The notes below the pieces were generated by a model. That model was not told the DNA's origin. It saw only the letters and a program-made list of their open reading frames with translations, and searched no databases. The position numbers were made by a program, and so were the translations under genes. Below, piece by piece: positions 18,262 to 28,024 of a stretch of DNA of 64,000 nt; positions within the stretch are counted from its first letter, which is position 1; every line of letters begins with the position of its first letter. Source of the stretch: Prevotellaceae bacterium (GTDB lineage Bacteria; Bacteroidota; Bacteroidia; Bacteroidales; Paludibacteraceae); the NCBI GenBank assembly GCA_031271465.1, contig JAISVR010000015.1, forward strand, positions 1-64,000. The letters run 5' to 3'.

Positions 18262-19152
18262 ATGAAAAACATTTTTTTAGCAATTAGTTTAATGTTTTCG
18301 AGCGCAATTTTAGCGCAAGATTACAAAGCAGAATTTAGCAGGTATTTTCCAAAAGATACTTTAAAACAGCGAGAAGTCTTAGAAGCATGGGAAAAAGCAA
18401 AGCCTAATGATGCAGAACTTTACACAAGTTATTACAATTATTATTTCTTTAAATCGAAAGAAGAGATTGTAAGTCTGACCACGGAAGTACCCGAAGGCGA
18501 AGCGCTTATTCTTACCGACAGTTTGGGAAAAACGGCGGGTTACATGGGTAGTCAGCTTTTTTACGATGAAAACCTTTTGCAAAAAGCGATGGAAAAGATT
18601 GATAAAGGTATCGAACTGTTTCCCGACAGGTTGGATATGCGTTTCGGAAAGATTTACGGATTACAGCAAGCAAAAAAGTGGCAACAGTTTACTGATGAGA
18701 TAGTTAAAGCTATTCAGTATTCAAAAATAAATAAGAACCAATGGACTTGGACAAACAATGAAAAATGGGAAGGCACCGAAGTAGATTTCCTTGCCTCTAT
18801 TCAAGATTATCAATATGCTTTGTACAATACAGAAGACGACGCTTTGTTGCCGAATATGAGAACGATAGCCGAAGAAGTATTGAAAGTATATCCGAATAGT
18901 GTCGAAAACTTATCTAACATTGCGATAACATATTTATTGACAGAGGAATACGATAAAGCTATTGACTTTTTGAAAAAAGCAGAAAAAATAAATCCGAAAG
19001 ATTGTATTGTTTTGAATAATATTGCAGAGAGCTATAAACGCAAAGGCGACAAAGAAAATGCCATTAAGTATTACGAAAAAGTAATCAAAAATGGCAATGA
19101 ACAGGATATTGAACATGCAAAATATAACATCGAGGAATTGAAGGAAAAATAA
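18262..19152 (+). CDS. Exported tetratricopeptide-repeat protein
   Basis: A predicted 296-residue protein with a cleavable signal peptide (MKNIFLAISLMFSSAILAQ, Sec-type, cut near residue 18). At least two TPR motifs lie near the C-terminus (about 216-285: NIAITYLLTEEYDKAIDFLK and NIAESYKRKGDKENAIKYYE). No enzymatic motif is seen. It probably works in the periplasm or at the outer membrane as a scaffold; a specific partner cannot be assigned. It starts 34 bp after the SpmAB-like gene and is 18 bp from ybeY. Confidence 0.8.
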   Translation: MKNIFLAISLMFSSAILAQDYKAEFSRYFPKDTLKQREVLEAWEKAKPNDAELYTSYYNYYFFKSKEEIVSLTTEVPEGEALILTDSLGKTAGYMGSQLFYDENLLQKAMEKIDKGIELFPDRLDMRFGKIYGLQQAKKWQQFTDEIVKAIQYSKINKNQWTWTNNEKWEGTEVDFLASIQDYQYALYNTEDDALLPNMRTIAEEVLKVYPNSVENLSNIAITYLLTEEYDKAIDFLKKAEKINPKDCIVLNNIAESYKRKGDKENAIKYYEKVIKNGNEQDIEHAKYNIEELKEK

Positions 19153-19170
19153 AAAATCACAGTTCAGACA

Positions 19171-19620
19171 ATGATTACCTACCAAAGTGAAGACGCAAAA
19201 CTCCCCAACATATCCAAACGCCAAACAACGAATTGGATAAAAACCATCGCCCAACAATACGACCGAAAAATAGGCGATGTGAATTATATTTTTTGTTCCG
19301 ATGAAAAAATATTGGAAATAAACAGGGAATATTTACAGCACGATTATTACACCGATATTATCACCTTCGATTACTCGGAACCGGAGGTCTTTCGACCACA
19401 GGGAGAAAAAAACGATAAAATTTCGGGCGATATTTTTATCAGTTTGGATACGGTAACATCGAACGCAGAAAAATTCAAGGTTTCGTTCGAACAGGAATTG
19501 CACCGCGTTATCATTCACGGCATTCTGCACCTTTGCGGGCAAAAAGACAAATCACCTGCCGACCGCGCCGAAATGACCCGGAAAGAAGAAGATGCGTTAC
19601 GCCAGCTCAATCACCTCTAA
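19171..19620 (+). CDS. ybeY: Endoribonuclease YbeY
   Basis: A predicted 149-residue metal-dependent RNase of rRNA maturation and ribosome quality control. The metal motif is HGILHLCGQKDK: His116 and His120 are present, and the third ligand position (His in E. coli) is Asp126, a substitution I recall from other Bacteroidota YbeY proteins. The upstream core TDIITFDYSE (61-70) and the segment SGDIFISLDTV are conserved. The 3' end overlaps the convergent phosphoesterase gene by 24 bp. Confidence 0.92.
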   Translation: MITYQSEDAKLPNISKRQTTNWIKTIAQQYDRKIGDVNYIFCSDEKILEINREYLQHDYYTDIITFDYSEPEVFRPQGEKNDKISGDIFISLDTVTSNAEKFKVSFEQELHRVIIHGILHLCGQKDKSPADRAEMTRKEEDALRQLNHL

Positions 19621-20085
19621 ATTCTGTACATTACCTCGGTCAATTTCAAAACGCACAATCGTCCGCACGGTATGAAAACCATATTTGCCTTCCGCACCCG
19701 GATTGATATGCAGCAATCCGAGCCGCTTGTCGTACTGCACCTTTAATATGTGCGAATGCCCCGATATAAACAATTTAGGCGGGTTGAGGCGCAGTTCGGG
19801 CAGCACCTCGTCGGCGTATCGTCCCGGATAACCACCGATATGCGTGAGCCACACATCAAGCCCGTTGCATACAAAACGATTGTGTTTCGGAAACATCGAG
19901 CGGATAATATGTCCGTCGATATTGCCGTAAACCGCCCGCAAAGGTCGGAAAGCAGCCAGGCGGTCGGCAACTTCCACCGAACCAATATCGCCTGCGTGCC
20001 AAATTTCGTCGCAAGGAGCGAAATAATGAAACAATTTTTCGTCTAAAAATCCGTGACTGTCGGAGAGTAAGCCTATTTTGGTCAT
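19597..20085 (-). CDS. YfcE/MJ0936-type metallophosphoesterase
   Basis: A predicted 162-residue calcineurin-like phosphoesterase. Motifs in order: LLSDSHGFLD (Asp8, His10), HAGDIGSVE, VYGNIDGH, WLTHIGGYPG and ISGHSHILK, together giving the usual two-metal site. Family members hydrolyse phosphodiesters; the substrate is not predictable. The gene is transcribed toward ybeY, with which it overlaps by 24 bp, and away from atpD. Confidence 0.9.
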   Translation of the reverse strand: MTKIGLLSDSHGFLDEKLFHYFAPCDEIWHAGDIGSVEVADRLAAFRPLRAVYGNIDGHIIRSMFPKHNRFVCNGLDVWLTHIGGYPGRYADEVLPELRLNPPKLFISGHSHILKVQYDKRLGLLHINPGAEGKYGFHTVRTIVRFEIDRGNVQNLEVIELA

Positions 20086-20138
20086 AATGAGTTTAACACA
20101 TGATAATGGAAAAAACTTTTGTGCTGATAAATTGTAAG

Positions 20139-20146
20139 CAAAGGTA
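20139..20146 (-). promoter_or_regulatory. Putative promoter for the phosphoesterase gene
   Basis: The minus strand reads TACCTTTG (TAnnTTTG) 53 bp before the start codon, within the divergent gap shared with atpD. Confidence 0.4.
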
Positions 20147-20221
20147 GATTATTAAAAACAAAGTGAACTGTTAAATAAACTAATTTTTGTCATTTTTGTT
20201 TTTTGCTTTGTAAAATATTAC

Positions 20222-20229
20222 TATTTTTG
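20222..20229 (+). promoter_or_regulatory. Putative promoter of the ATP synthase operon
   Basis: TATTTTTG matches TAnnTTTG, with TTTG at 20202-20205 upstream (16-bp spacer). It gives a leader of about 60 bases before atpD. Confidence 0.45.
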
Positions 20230-20269
20230 GGCTGTTTTTTGCAAAAATCATTTGCAGGAATACGATTAA

Positions 20270-21805
<1,536 letters not shown>

Positions 21806-21807
21806 AA

Positions 21808-22055
21808 TTGATTTGGATAGCGATGTGGCAGCGTTGTATGGCGTGAAAAAAAACGCATACATGAAGCGTAAAAAAATAATCCCGACAAATTCCCCGAAGG
21901 CTATATTTTTCTGTGCAAAGAGTTGAAAGACAGCAACCGGTTGGAAATTCCGACCGGTTCAGCAATCTTAAACATTCGATAAGTACAACAGCTTTTACCG
22001 AAAAAAGGGTTATATGCTTGCCGCCATTCTGAAAAGTCTCTTAGCAACACCCCCT
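21808..22055 (+). pseudogene. Decayed ORF6N-domain gene
   Basis: Translation in shifting frames gives LDSDVAALYGV, then KNNPDKFPEGYIF, then AFTEKGLYMLAAILKS. These segments match in order the intact ORF6N protein encoded at 22245-22808 (LDSDVAALYGV, KNNPDKFPLGYIF, AFTEKGLYMLATILKS), but frameshifts and stops separate them and no usable start is seen. It lies directly after the atpD stop. It is either a duplicated copy or an older resident. Confidence 0.8.
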
Positions 22056-22244
22056 ATTGGCGCAAGTTTAACGAAGTGTAACTTGTGCTGAGAAAAGGAT
22101 AAACTTGAAGACAAAAATTTCAACTGCTAAATTCAAAGTGTTAGCAATAAGTAGGTGGTGTGAAATTTACACCACCTCAAAGAAAGGACAAACAAGAGGT
22201 TTTCAAAACTTTTGATAACCTCAAAGAAATTAAGAAACAGCTAT

Positions 22245-22808
22245 ATGGATTTGATAAAACAGGAAGATGTAAACAATAAAATTGTCACCATTCGCAATAC
22301 AAATGTTATTTTGGATAGCGATGTGGCGGCGTTATATGGCGTGCAAACAAAAGAAATAAATCAGGCTGTAAAAAATAATCCAGATAAATTTCCGCTTGGT
22401 TATATTTTTGAACTTGGCAATCAGGAGATTACTAATTTGCGGTCAAAATTTTTGACCGCAAATATATCTTCAAAAACAAGAGTTGCGCCCAAAGCCTTCA
22501 CCGAAAAAGGTTTATATATGCTCGCCACCATTCTGAAAAGCCCTCTGGCAACACAAACAACACTTGCTATTATTGAGGCTTTTACCAAAATGCGCGCGAT
22601 GTCAATGTCAATCATCGAACTGATGCAGGACCACGAAAACGAACAGAAACAACAAACATTAGTGCAAAAAGGCGAAGAATTATTTGGAGAAATAATCGGA
22701 AATGCGCTCGACACAGTAGATACGGAAACAAGTTTTGAGTTAAACCTCGCTGCTTTCAAGATTAAACATACTGTAAAACGCAGTAAAAATGTAAACAACA
22801 ACAACTAA
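22245..22808 (+). CDS. ORF6N domain-containing DNA-binding protein
   Basis: A predicted 187-residue protein. The N-terminal ORF6N domain (about 15-105) reads VTIRNTNVILDSDVAALYGV, then KNNPDKFPLGYIFEL, and ends in KAFTEKGLYMLATILKS. ORF6N belongs to the KilA-N/Bro-N set of phage-associated DNA-binding domains. The C-terminal part is helical and Lys-rich. The frame opens earlier at a TTG (22212), but the ATG at 22245 is preferred. It sits between atpD and atpC, ending 5 bp before atpC, and so is likely carried on the ATP synthase transcript. No link to energy metabolism is implied. Confidence 0.82.
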   Translation: MDLIKQEDVNNKIVTIRNTNVILDSDVAALYGVQTKEINQAVKNNPDKFPLGYIFELGNQEITNLRSKFLTANISSKTRVAPKAFTEKGLYMLATILKSPLATQTTLAIIEAFTKMRAMSMSIIELMQDHENEQKQQTLVQKGEELFGEIIGNALDTVDTETSFELNLAAFKIKHTVKRSKNVNNNN

Positions 22809-22813
22809 ACATT

Positions 22814-23065
22814 ATGAGATTGCTTTTATTATCTCCCGAAAAAACGCTTTTCAACGGCGAAACAGATTCGGTAACATTGCCCGGAACAAAAGGGCAGTTT
22901 ACCGTGTGGGAACATCACGCTGCGATGATAAGCACACTTAATCCCGGCGAAGTGCATTTTCGTACTGCTCAAGGCGAACAGGTTTTCGCTATCGATAGTG
23001 GATTTGTTGAAGTACGCAACAATGTGGTGTCGGTGTGTGTCGAAAAAGCGGAAAAAATCCAATAA
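22814..23065 (+). CDS. atpC: ATP synthase F1 subunit epsilon (short form)
   Basis: A predicted 83-residue protein covering only the N-terminal beta-sandwich of epsilon: RLLLLSPEKTLFNGETDSVT, GTKGQFTVWEHHAAMISTL and a C-terminal VSVCVEKAEKIQ. The inhibitory C-terminal helical hairpin of longer epsilon subunits is missing, as is usual in Bacteroidota. It links F1 to the c-ring. It is followed after 3 bp by a small membrane protein gene. Confidence 0.92.
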   Translation: MRLLLLSPEKTLFNGETDSVTLPGTKGQFTVWEHHAAMISTLNPGEVHFRTAQGEQVFAIDSGFVEVRNNVVSVCVEKAEKIQ

Positions 23066-23068
23066 TAA

Positions 23069-23455
23069 ATGAAAACAACAAAGTACATAGCAATATTGGC
23101 AATACTAATGGCGGCTTTGCTCGTAGGCGAGTCGCTGGTATTGCAACGATATTTGCCTGCATACAGCTTTCCGCTTTTGCCACTCATTCCGGCATTCTTT
23201 TTTCTGTTAGGAGTGGTAGCAGTCAATCTGTATGCGCGAATCGGTAATGTTACGGTTCTTATGGCTGTGAAAATGGCAAAAATTCTATTGTCGTTAGCAA
23301 TAATTTTAGCGTATGTGTTTTTGGTAAAAACAGCTTCGATATCTTTTCTCGTTTCATATTTATTGTATTTTTTTGTCTATTTGATATACGAAACAATAGT
23401 AATAGCCTCTATTAACAAGAAAAAAATAAAACTTAATAATGAACAAACGATTTAA
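23069..23455 (+). CDS. Small membrane protein at the AtpI position of the ATP synthase operon
   Basis: A predicted 128-residue protein with four hydrophobic helices (about 5-24, 36-56, 68-88, 92-114) and a basic C-terminus. Its place between atpC and atpB, in tight spacing, corresponds to the uncharacterised or AtpI-like gene found there in many Bacteroidota. AtpI proteins help assemble the c-ring, but sequence alone does not establish that function. Its 3' end overlaps atpB by 17 bp. Confidence 0.75.
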   Translation: MKTTKYIAILAILMAALLVGESLVLQRYLPAYSFPLLPLIPAFFFLLGVVAVNLYARIGNVTVLMAVKMAKILLSLAIILAYVFLVKTASISFLVSYLLYFFVYLIYETIVIASINKKKIKLNNEQTI

Positions 23456-24527
23456 ATTTTGGCAAATCCTGTTGCTTCTTTTCTTTGCCTTTGCTCCTGC
23501 GACACAAGCCGCCGGACAAGCGGGAGAGCACGAAGCGCAGGAAACATTCGATGCGGGGAAGTTTATTTTCGGGCATATTCGCGACGATTATAATTGGCAC
23601 ATAACTAACATCGGCGAACATCCGATTTCTATTCCACTGCCTGTGATTGTAAAAAGTGCCGAGCGCGGCTGGTTTGTATTTTCTGCCTCCAAGTTTGAGC
23701 ACGGACACGCTGCTTACGAAGGTTTTCATATCTCGCAGGATAAAGCCACGCCGGGCAAGATAATGGAAATTCTCCCCGATGGCTCGCAACAGCGTCCGCT
23801 CGACTTATCCATTACCAAAAACGCGCTGTCCATTATTATTTCGGGCATAATCCTATTGTGGATATTCCTTTCCATCACCAAAATTTACAAACGCAACCCG
23901 ATGGTTGCCCCCAAAGGATTTCATGCTGCAATGGAAGTGCTGGTGCTTTTCATTCTCGACGAAGTAATAAAACCCTGTATCGGCAAAAATTATGCCCGCT
24001 ACACGCCTTATCTGCTCACCGTATTTTTCTTCATTCTGCTGAACAATATTATGGGCATTATCCCCATTTTCCCGGGTGGAGCAACGGTTACGGGCAACAT
24101 TGCCGTAACGCTGGTGTTGGCGGTTTTCACCTTTCTGTTTGTTAATATTTTCGGCACAAAAGAATATTGGAAAGACATTTTCCTTGTTCCCGCTGCGCCG
24201 GCATGGCTCAAACTGCCCATTCCGATTATGCCTTTGCTCGAATTTGTGGGCGTCATATCCAAACCCTTTGCCTTGATGATTCGTCTTTTTGCGAATATGC
24301 TTGCGGGGCACATTATCGCTTTAGTGTTTATGGCGTTAATCTTTATTTTCGGCAGCATCAGTCCGTATATCGGCACAGGCGTAGGTGTGTTTTCAGTACT
24401 ATTTGCCATTTGTATGAATATTCTCGAACTTCTTGTGATATTTATTCAGGCGTATGTATTTACACTGCTTTCGGCAGTATTTATCGGGCTTTCGCAGTTG
24501 GAACCGCATGGAGAACATGCGCATTGA
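23439..24527 (+). CDS. atpB: ATP synthase Fo subunit a
   Basis: A predicted 362-residue protein, longer than the E. coli a subunit because of an N-terminal signal-peptide-like segment (about 1-24) and a periplasmic extension (to about 128), as in other Bacteroidota. The core has NIMGIIPIFPGGATVTGNIA and the essential Arg in MIRLFANMLAGHI (Arg282), which faces the c-ring carboxylate. It would form the proton half-channels. The next ATP synthase gene, atpE, is almost 2 kb downstream, separated by three accessory genes. Confidence 0.95.
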   Translation: MNKRFKFWQILLLLFFAFAPATQAAGQAGEHEAQETFDAGKFIFGHIRDDYNWHITNIGEHPISIPLPVIVKSAERGWFVFSASKFEHGHAAYEGFHISQDKATPGKIMEILPDGSQQRPLDLSITKNALSIIISGIILLWIFLSITKIYKRNPMVAPKGFHAAMEVLVLFILDEVIKPCIGKNYARYTPYLLTVFFFILLNNIMGIIPIFPGGATVTGNIAVTLVLAVFTFLFVNIFGTKEYWKDIFLVPAAPAWLKLPIPIMPLLEFVGVISKPFALMIRLFANMLAGHIIALVFMALIFIFGSISPYIGTGVGVFSVLFAICMNILELLVIFIQAYVFTLLSAVFIGLSQLEPHGEHAH

Positions 24528-24583
24528 AAATGAGGGCTCTTAACCATGTGGAGTTCCATATGTTAAGGAGTGACTAAAAAAAT

Positions 24584-24607
24584 AACCTCACGGAATTCAG
24601 TGAGGTT
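24584..24607. repeat. Short perfect hairpin after atpB
   Basis: AACCTCAC and GTGAGGTT form an 8-bp stem around an 8-base loop. A run of A precedes it rather than T following it, so as a terminator it would suit only the minus strand. It overlaps an in-frame upstream extension of the KilA-N fragment (NLTEFSEVKKK), so it may simply be old coding sequence. Confidence 0.4.
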
Positions 24608-24643
24608 AAAAAGAAAGTGGTCGAATTTGACCACCTTAAAAAG

Positions 24644-24916
24644 ATGGCAAAAAGTGATAAAATAATAATTCAAGGAACGGAGATAACGCTGTTTTCGCAC
24701 AAAAAAGAAGATTATATTTCGCTGACAGATATGGCAAGGTGTAAAAATGCGGAAGCAACAGGATATGTTATATCTCGTTGGTTGAGTGCGCGTTACAGTA
24801 TTGATTTTCTTGGAATATGGGAGCAGTTAAACAATCCTGATTTTAATGTTGTTGAATTCAACAACATTAAAAAAGAAAGCGGAACAAACAGTTTTGTTTT
24901 AACAGTAAAACAATGA
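24644..24916 (+). pseudogene. Truncated KilA-N domain protein
   Basis: The frame gives a predicted 90-residue KilA-N domain start: MAKSDKIIIQGTEITLFSHK, then YISLTDMARCKNAEATGYVI and WLSARYSIDFLGIWEQLNNP. It stops at NSFVLTVKQ. Related Bacteroidota proteins, as I recall them, continue with another 150 or more residues, so this is a 3'-truncated remnant. Reading upstream from a GTG at 24617 adds nine in-frame residues. It may still be translated as a short DNA-binding peptide. Confidence 0.7.
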
Positions 24917-24943
24917 AAGCATTAAAATAATTCAAAATAAAGA

Positions 24944-25810
24944 ATGATAAAAAAAATCTTACATAGTACAATTGCAAAACTCATCATTGGATTTGTGGTG
25001 ATATTTGCAGCGTGCTGGATTCCTCAAGTTTGGCTTAAAGATATGCTCAAAGCAAACCAGGTAATCCCGATTGTAAGACACATACTAATACCAACAATTA
25101 CTGTCATTCTTATCCTGCTATCATACATAACACTTTATCGCTATTATGAAAAAAGAAAAATAACCGAACTCGCAACCTGCCATATCGGTAAATATTTGAT
25201 TATCGGGTTGATAATAGGATTTGTATTGCCGTCGTTGATGATTGGTGTGGCTTATTTGAGAGGCGAATACACCGTTTTGTCAATCAGCAGTTTGACAGAT
25301 ACTTTTTTGCGAAACATAACCATAAGTATTTTATATGGAATCGGCATAGCCGTATTTGAAGAAGTTTTGTTCAGAGGTGTCGTATTCAGGTTGATGGAAG
25401 AAAAGTTGGGAAGTTACATCGCATTAGCAATTTCGTGTGTCATTTTTGGATTTATTCATCTTGCGAATGGCAGCGATTCATTGCTTCCGGGAATTACAAT
25501 ATCCATAATAAGCATATTGATAACCGCTGCTTATATGTACACCAGAAATTTATGGTTTCCCATAGCCATTCATTTTGCGTGGAACTTTACCGAAGGCGAT
25601 ATTTTCGGAACGGCGGTATCGGGCAATGTTGCCAAAACCTCGATAATCGTTTCAAAACTGGAAGGCTCGCAGTGGTTTACCGGCGGCGCGTGGGGCATAG
25701 AAGCTACCGTTCAGGCATTGATTTTTGGGCTCATTGCAGGAAGCATATTATTAATATTGTGCCGCAAAAAAGGACAAATAGTAAAACCGTATTGGAAAAA
25801 TACATTATGA
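24944..25810 (+). CDS. CPBP family intramembrane metalloprotease
   Basis: A predicted 288-residue membrane protein with about eight hydrophobic helices. The CAAX protease/bacteriocin-processing (CPBP, Abi) motifs are complete: EEVLFR at 139-144 (motif 1, E-E-x3-R), FGFIH at 168-172 (motif 2) and HFAWN at 210-214 (motif 3). Family members cleave within membranes; some give bacteriocin immunity or anchor membrane proteins. It lies inside the ATP synthase locus, and its stop overlaps the ATG of the FISUMP lipoprotein gene. Confidence 0.88.
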   Translation: MIKKILHSTIAKLIIGFVVIFAACWIPQVWLKDMLKANQVIPIVRHILIPTITVILILLSYITLYRYYEKRKITELATCHIGKYLIIGLIIGFVLPSLMIGVAYLRGEYTVLSISSLTDTFLRNITISILYGIGIAVFEEVLFRGVVFRLMEEKLGSYIALAISCVIFGFIHLANGSDSLLPGITISIISILITAAYMYTRNLWFPIAIHFAWNFTEGDIFGTAVSGNVAKTSIIVSKLEGSQWFTGGAWGIEATVQALIFGLIAGSILLILCRKKGQIVKPYWKNTL

Positions 25811-26424
25811 AAACAAAAATGCTACTAATAACATTATTAATAGGCGTACTTTCGTCCTGTGCCTTTTTGAAAAAAAATACTGCCACCCGTGATAAAGGCG
25901 TAGAAATAAACGGTGTACGCTGGGCAACCTGCAATGTAGATGTCCCGGGCAGCTTTGCCGCCACGCCCGAAAGCGCAGGCAAGTTTTATCAATGGAATAG
26001 AAAAACCGCTTGGAATACAACAGATAAAAAGGTTGAAAATTGGGACAACACCACTCCCGAAGGCAGCAAATGGACAAAGGCAAACGACCCCAGCCCTAAA
26101 GGCTGGTGCATACCTACGCGTGATGAACTTGAATCGCTGCTCGATACTGCCAAAGTAAATAGAACTTGGGACGACAAGAAAAAAGCTTACATCTTTACCG
26201 ATAAAGCCAACGGGAACAGTCTTTTTCTGCCTGCTGTTGGCTTCCGCAGTTACAGCGACGGTACGCGCTGCTACGCAGGTATGTTCGGCTACTACTGGAG
26301 CAGTATGCAGTACGACAGTTTCGGCGCGTACCACGCGTACCACTTGTACTTCGATTCTCACCACGCGGACTGTAAGAACAGCCACTGTGCAGTCGGGCAA
26401 AGTGTGCGTCCTGTAGCAGAATAA
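25807..26424 (+). CDS. FISUMP-domain lipoprotein
   Basis: A predicted 205-residue protein starting MKTKMLLITLLIGVLSSC, a lipoprotein signal with lipidation at Cys18. The rest resembles the Fibrobacter succinogenes major paralogous (FISUMP) domain: EINGVRWATCNVDVPGSF, GKFYQWNRKTAW, PKGWCIPTRDELESL and a terminal YYWSSMQYDS with QSVRPVAE. Several Cys pairs may form disulfides. The frame is open much further upstream (from 25435), but that part overlaps the CPBP gene; the ATG at 25807, overlapping the CPBP stop, starts the lipoprotein signal. Its role is unknown. Confidence 0.8.
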   Translation: MKTKMLLITLLIGVLSSCAFLKKNTATRDKGVEINGVRWATCNVDVPGSFAATPESAGKFYQWNRKTAWNTTDKKVENWDNTTPEGSKWTKANDPSPKGWCIPTRDELESLLDTAKVNRTWDDKKKAYIFTDKANGNSLFLPAVGFRSYSDGTRCYAGMFGYYWSSMQYDSFGAYHAYHLYFDSHHADCKNSHCAVGQSVRPVAE

Positions 26425-26505
26425 ATTAGACTATTTATGCAATGACTATTTAGACTATTAAAGATAAATTTCAAACTAAAAAATAAATTAAATTACAAAC
26501 CTTAA

Positions 26506-26787
<282 letters not shown>

Positions 26788-26801
26788 AAACATTGACTAT
26801 C

Positions 26802-26856
26802 GGACAATTTACTATTTACTATTTTGAAAATTCAAAAGGTAAATAGTAAATAGTCC
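26802..26856. repeat. Large hairpin between atpE and atpF
   Basis: The arm at 26802-26819 (GGACAATTTACTATTTAC) pairs with 26839-26856, with one mismatch in 18. There is no T-tract, so it is not a standard terminator. It resembles the element between atpA and atpG (34695-34734), which shares the TACTATTTACTAT arm. Confidence 0.85.
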
Positions 26857-26877
26857 ATTAGTAAATTCTTTAAAATT

Positions 26878-27375
26878 ATGGAACTATTCAATCCCGAATC
26901 CGGGCTAATATTTTGGATGCTGATAGTATTCGGCACCGTGCTCTTTATCCTCGGAAAATACGCCTGGCCCGTTATCACATCGGCTATAGCCAAGCGTGAA
27001 GCATACATTGCCAATGCCATTCGCGTGGCAGACGAAGCAAACGACCGCCTCGAACGCATCAAGGAAGAGCGCAACGAAATCCTCGCACAAGCCCGCGAAG
27101 AGCAAAACAACATGCTCAAAGAAGTGCAGCAGCTCAAAGAAAAACTCATTGGCGACGCCAAAGAACAAGCCGCTGTAGAAGCAAAAAAACTTATCGACGA
27201 TGCCCGTAAAGCCATCATTGCCGAAAAAGAACAGGCATTAAAAGATGTACGCAATCAGGTAGCGCAGCTTTCGGTAGATATTGCCGGACGCGTGTTGCGC
27301 AAAAATCTCGCAAACAACAATGAGCAATTGGAACTCGTAAACAAAATGTTCGACGAAGTAACAACATTAAATTAG
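26878..27375 (+). CDS. atpF: ATP synthase Fo subunit b
   Basis: A predicted 165-residue protein with one N-terminal membrane helix (GLIFWMLIVFGTVLFILGKY, about 8-27) and a long charged helix (about 35-150) that forms the peripheral stalk. Length and charge pattern match the b subunit. It lies between two hairpin-containing gaps within the operon. Confidence 0.93.
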   Translation: MELFNPESGLIFWMLIVFGTVLFILGKYAWPVITSAIAKREAYIANAIRVADEANDRLERIKEERNEILAQAREEQNNMLKEVQQLKEKLIGDAKEQAAVEAKKLIDDARKAIIAEKEQALKDVRNQVAQLSVDIAGRVLRKNLANNNEQLELVNKMFDEVTTLN

Positions 27376-27440
27376 TTGAAAAACTGAAAATTGAAAGTGA
27401 AAAAACTAACTTTCAGTTTTCAGTTTTCAGCTTTCAACTG
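27376..27440. repeat. Imperfect hairpin between atpF and atpH
   Basis: A GTTGAAAAACTGAAAATTGA-type left arm faces a right arm made of short CAGTTTT/CAGCTTT repeats. The arms pair over about 22 bases if one repeat loops out. It starts right after the atpF stop and ends 7 bp before the atpH ATG, so it would occlude the atpH ribosome-binding region when folded. Confidence 0.7.
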
Positions 27441-27446
27441 AAAAAA

Positions 27447-27986
27447 ATGAATTTAGGAAAAATATCCGGTCGCTACGCACACGCGCTCTACGCGCTTGCC
27501 GAAGAAAAATCGCTTACCGAGCAGATTTTTAAGCAATTCACACACCTGTCCGAAATCTTCGTACAGCTCCCGCAGCTATCCGCAGCATTGGCAAACCCGA
27601 TGTATTCGGCAGCCGACAAGGAAAAGCTTCTCGTTACCGCAACAGGAGCCAAAACAGACAGTCTGTTAGCCGATTTTTTCAACTTTGTGATAGCCAAAGG
27701 GCGTGCCGAGTTCATGGTCTTTATGGTATCGTCGTACATTGACCGTTATCGAAAAGACAAAAAAATAGTGCTGGGCAAAATCACTTCCGCTGTTACTCTC
27801 AGCGACGACGCGCTGGCAAAGGTAAAACAACTCGTATCGAAGCTATACAACTCTGATGTAAACCTCACTGCCTCAACCAACAGCGAGCTCATCGGCGGCT
27901 TTGTGCTCGAACTCAACAATTCGCGCTACGACGCCAGCGTGCGCACGGAATTGAACGAAATAAAACAGCAGTTAATAAGTGCGTAA
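27447..27986 (+). CDS. atpH: ATP synthase F1 subunit delta
   Basis: A predicted 179-residue protein of delta/OSCP type. The N-terminal helical domain starts GKISGRYAHALYALAEEKSL, and the C-terminal region carries the conserved LNASTNSELIGGFVLELNNS-like segment (here LTASTNSELIGGFVLE) and ends in SVRTELNEIKQQL. It connects F1 to the b stalk. atpA, normally next, lies over 5 kb downstream. Confidence 0.93.
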   Translation: MNLGKISGRYAHALYALAEEKSLTEQIFKQFTHLSEIFVQLPQLSAALANPMYSAADKEKLLVTATGAKTDSLLADFFNFVIAKGRAEFMVFMVSSYIDRYRKDKKIVLGKITSAVTLSDDALAKVKQLVSKLYNSDVNLTASTNSELIGGFVLELNNSRYDASVRTELNEIKQQLISA

Positions 27987-28024
27987 GACATAGTACAAAC
28001 CCCGTTTTTAAACACACGAAGATT

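Noticed and set aside
25435..25806. Upstream extension of the FISUMP lipoprotein
   Set aside because: It overlaps the CPBP protease gene; the lipoprotein signal starts at the ATG at 25807.
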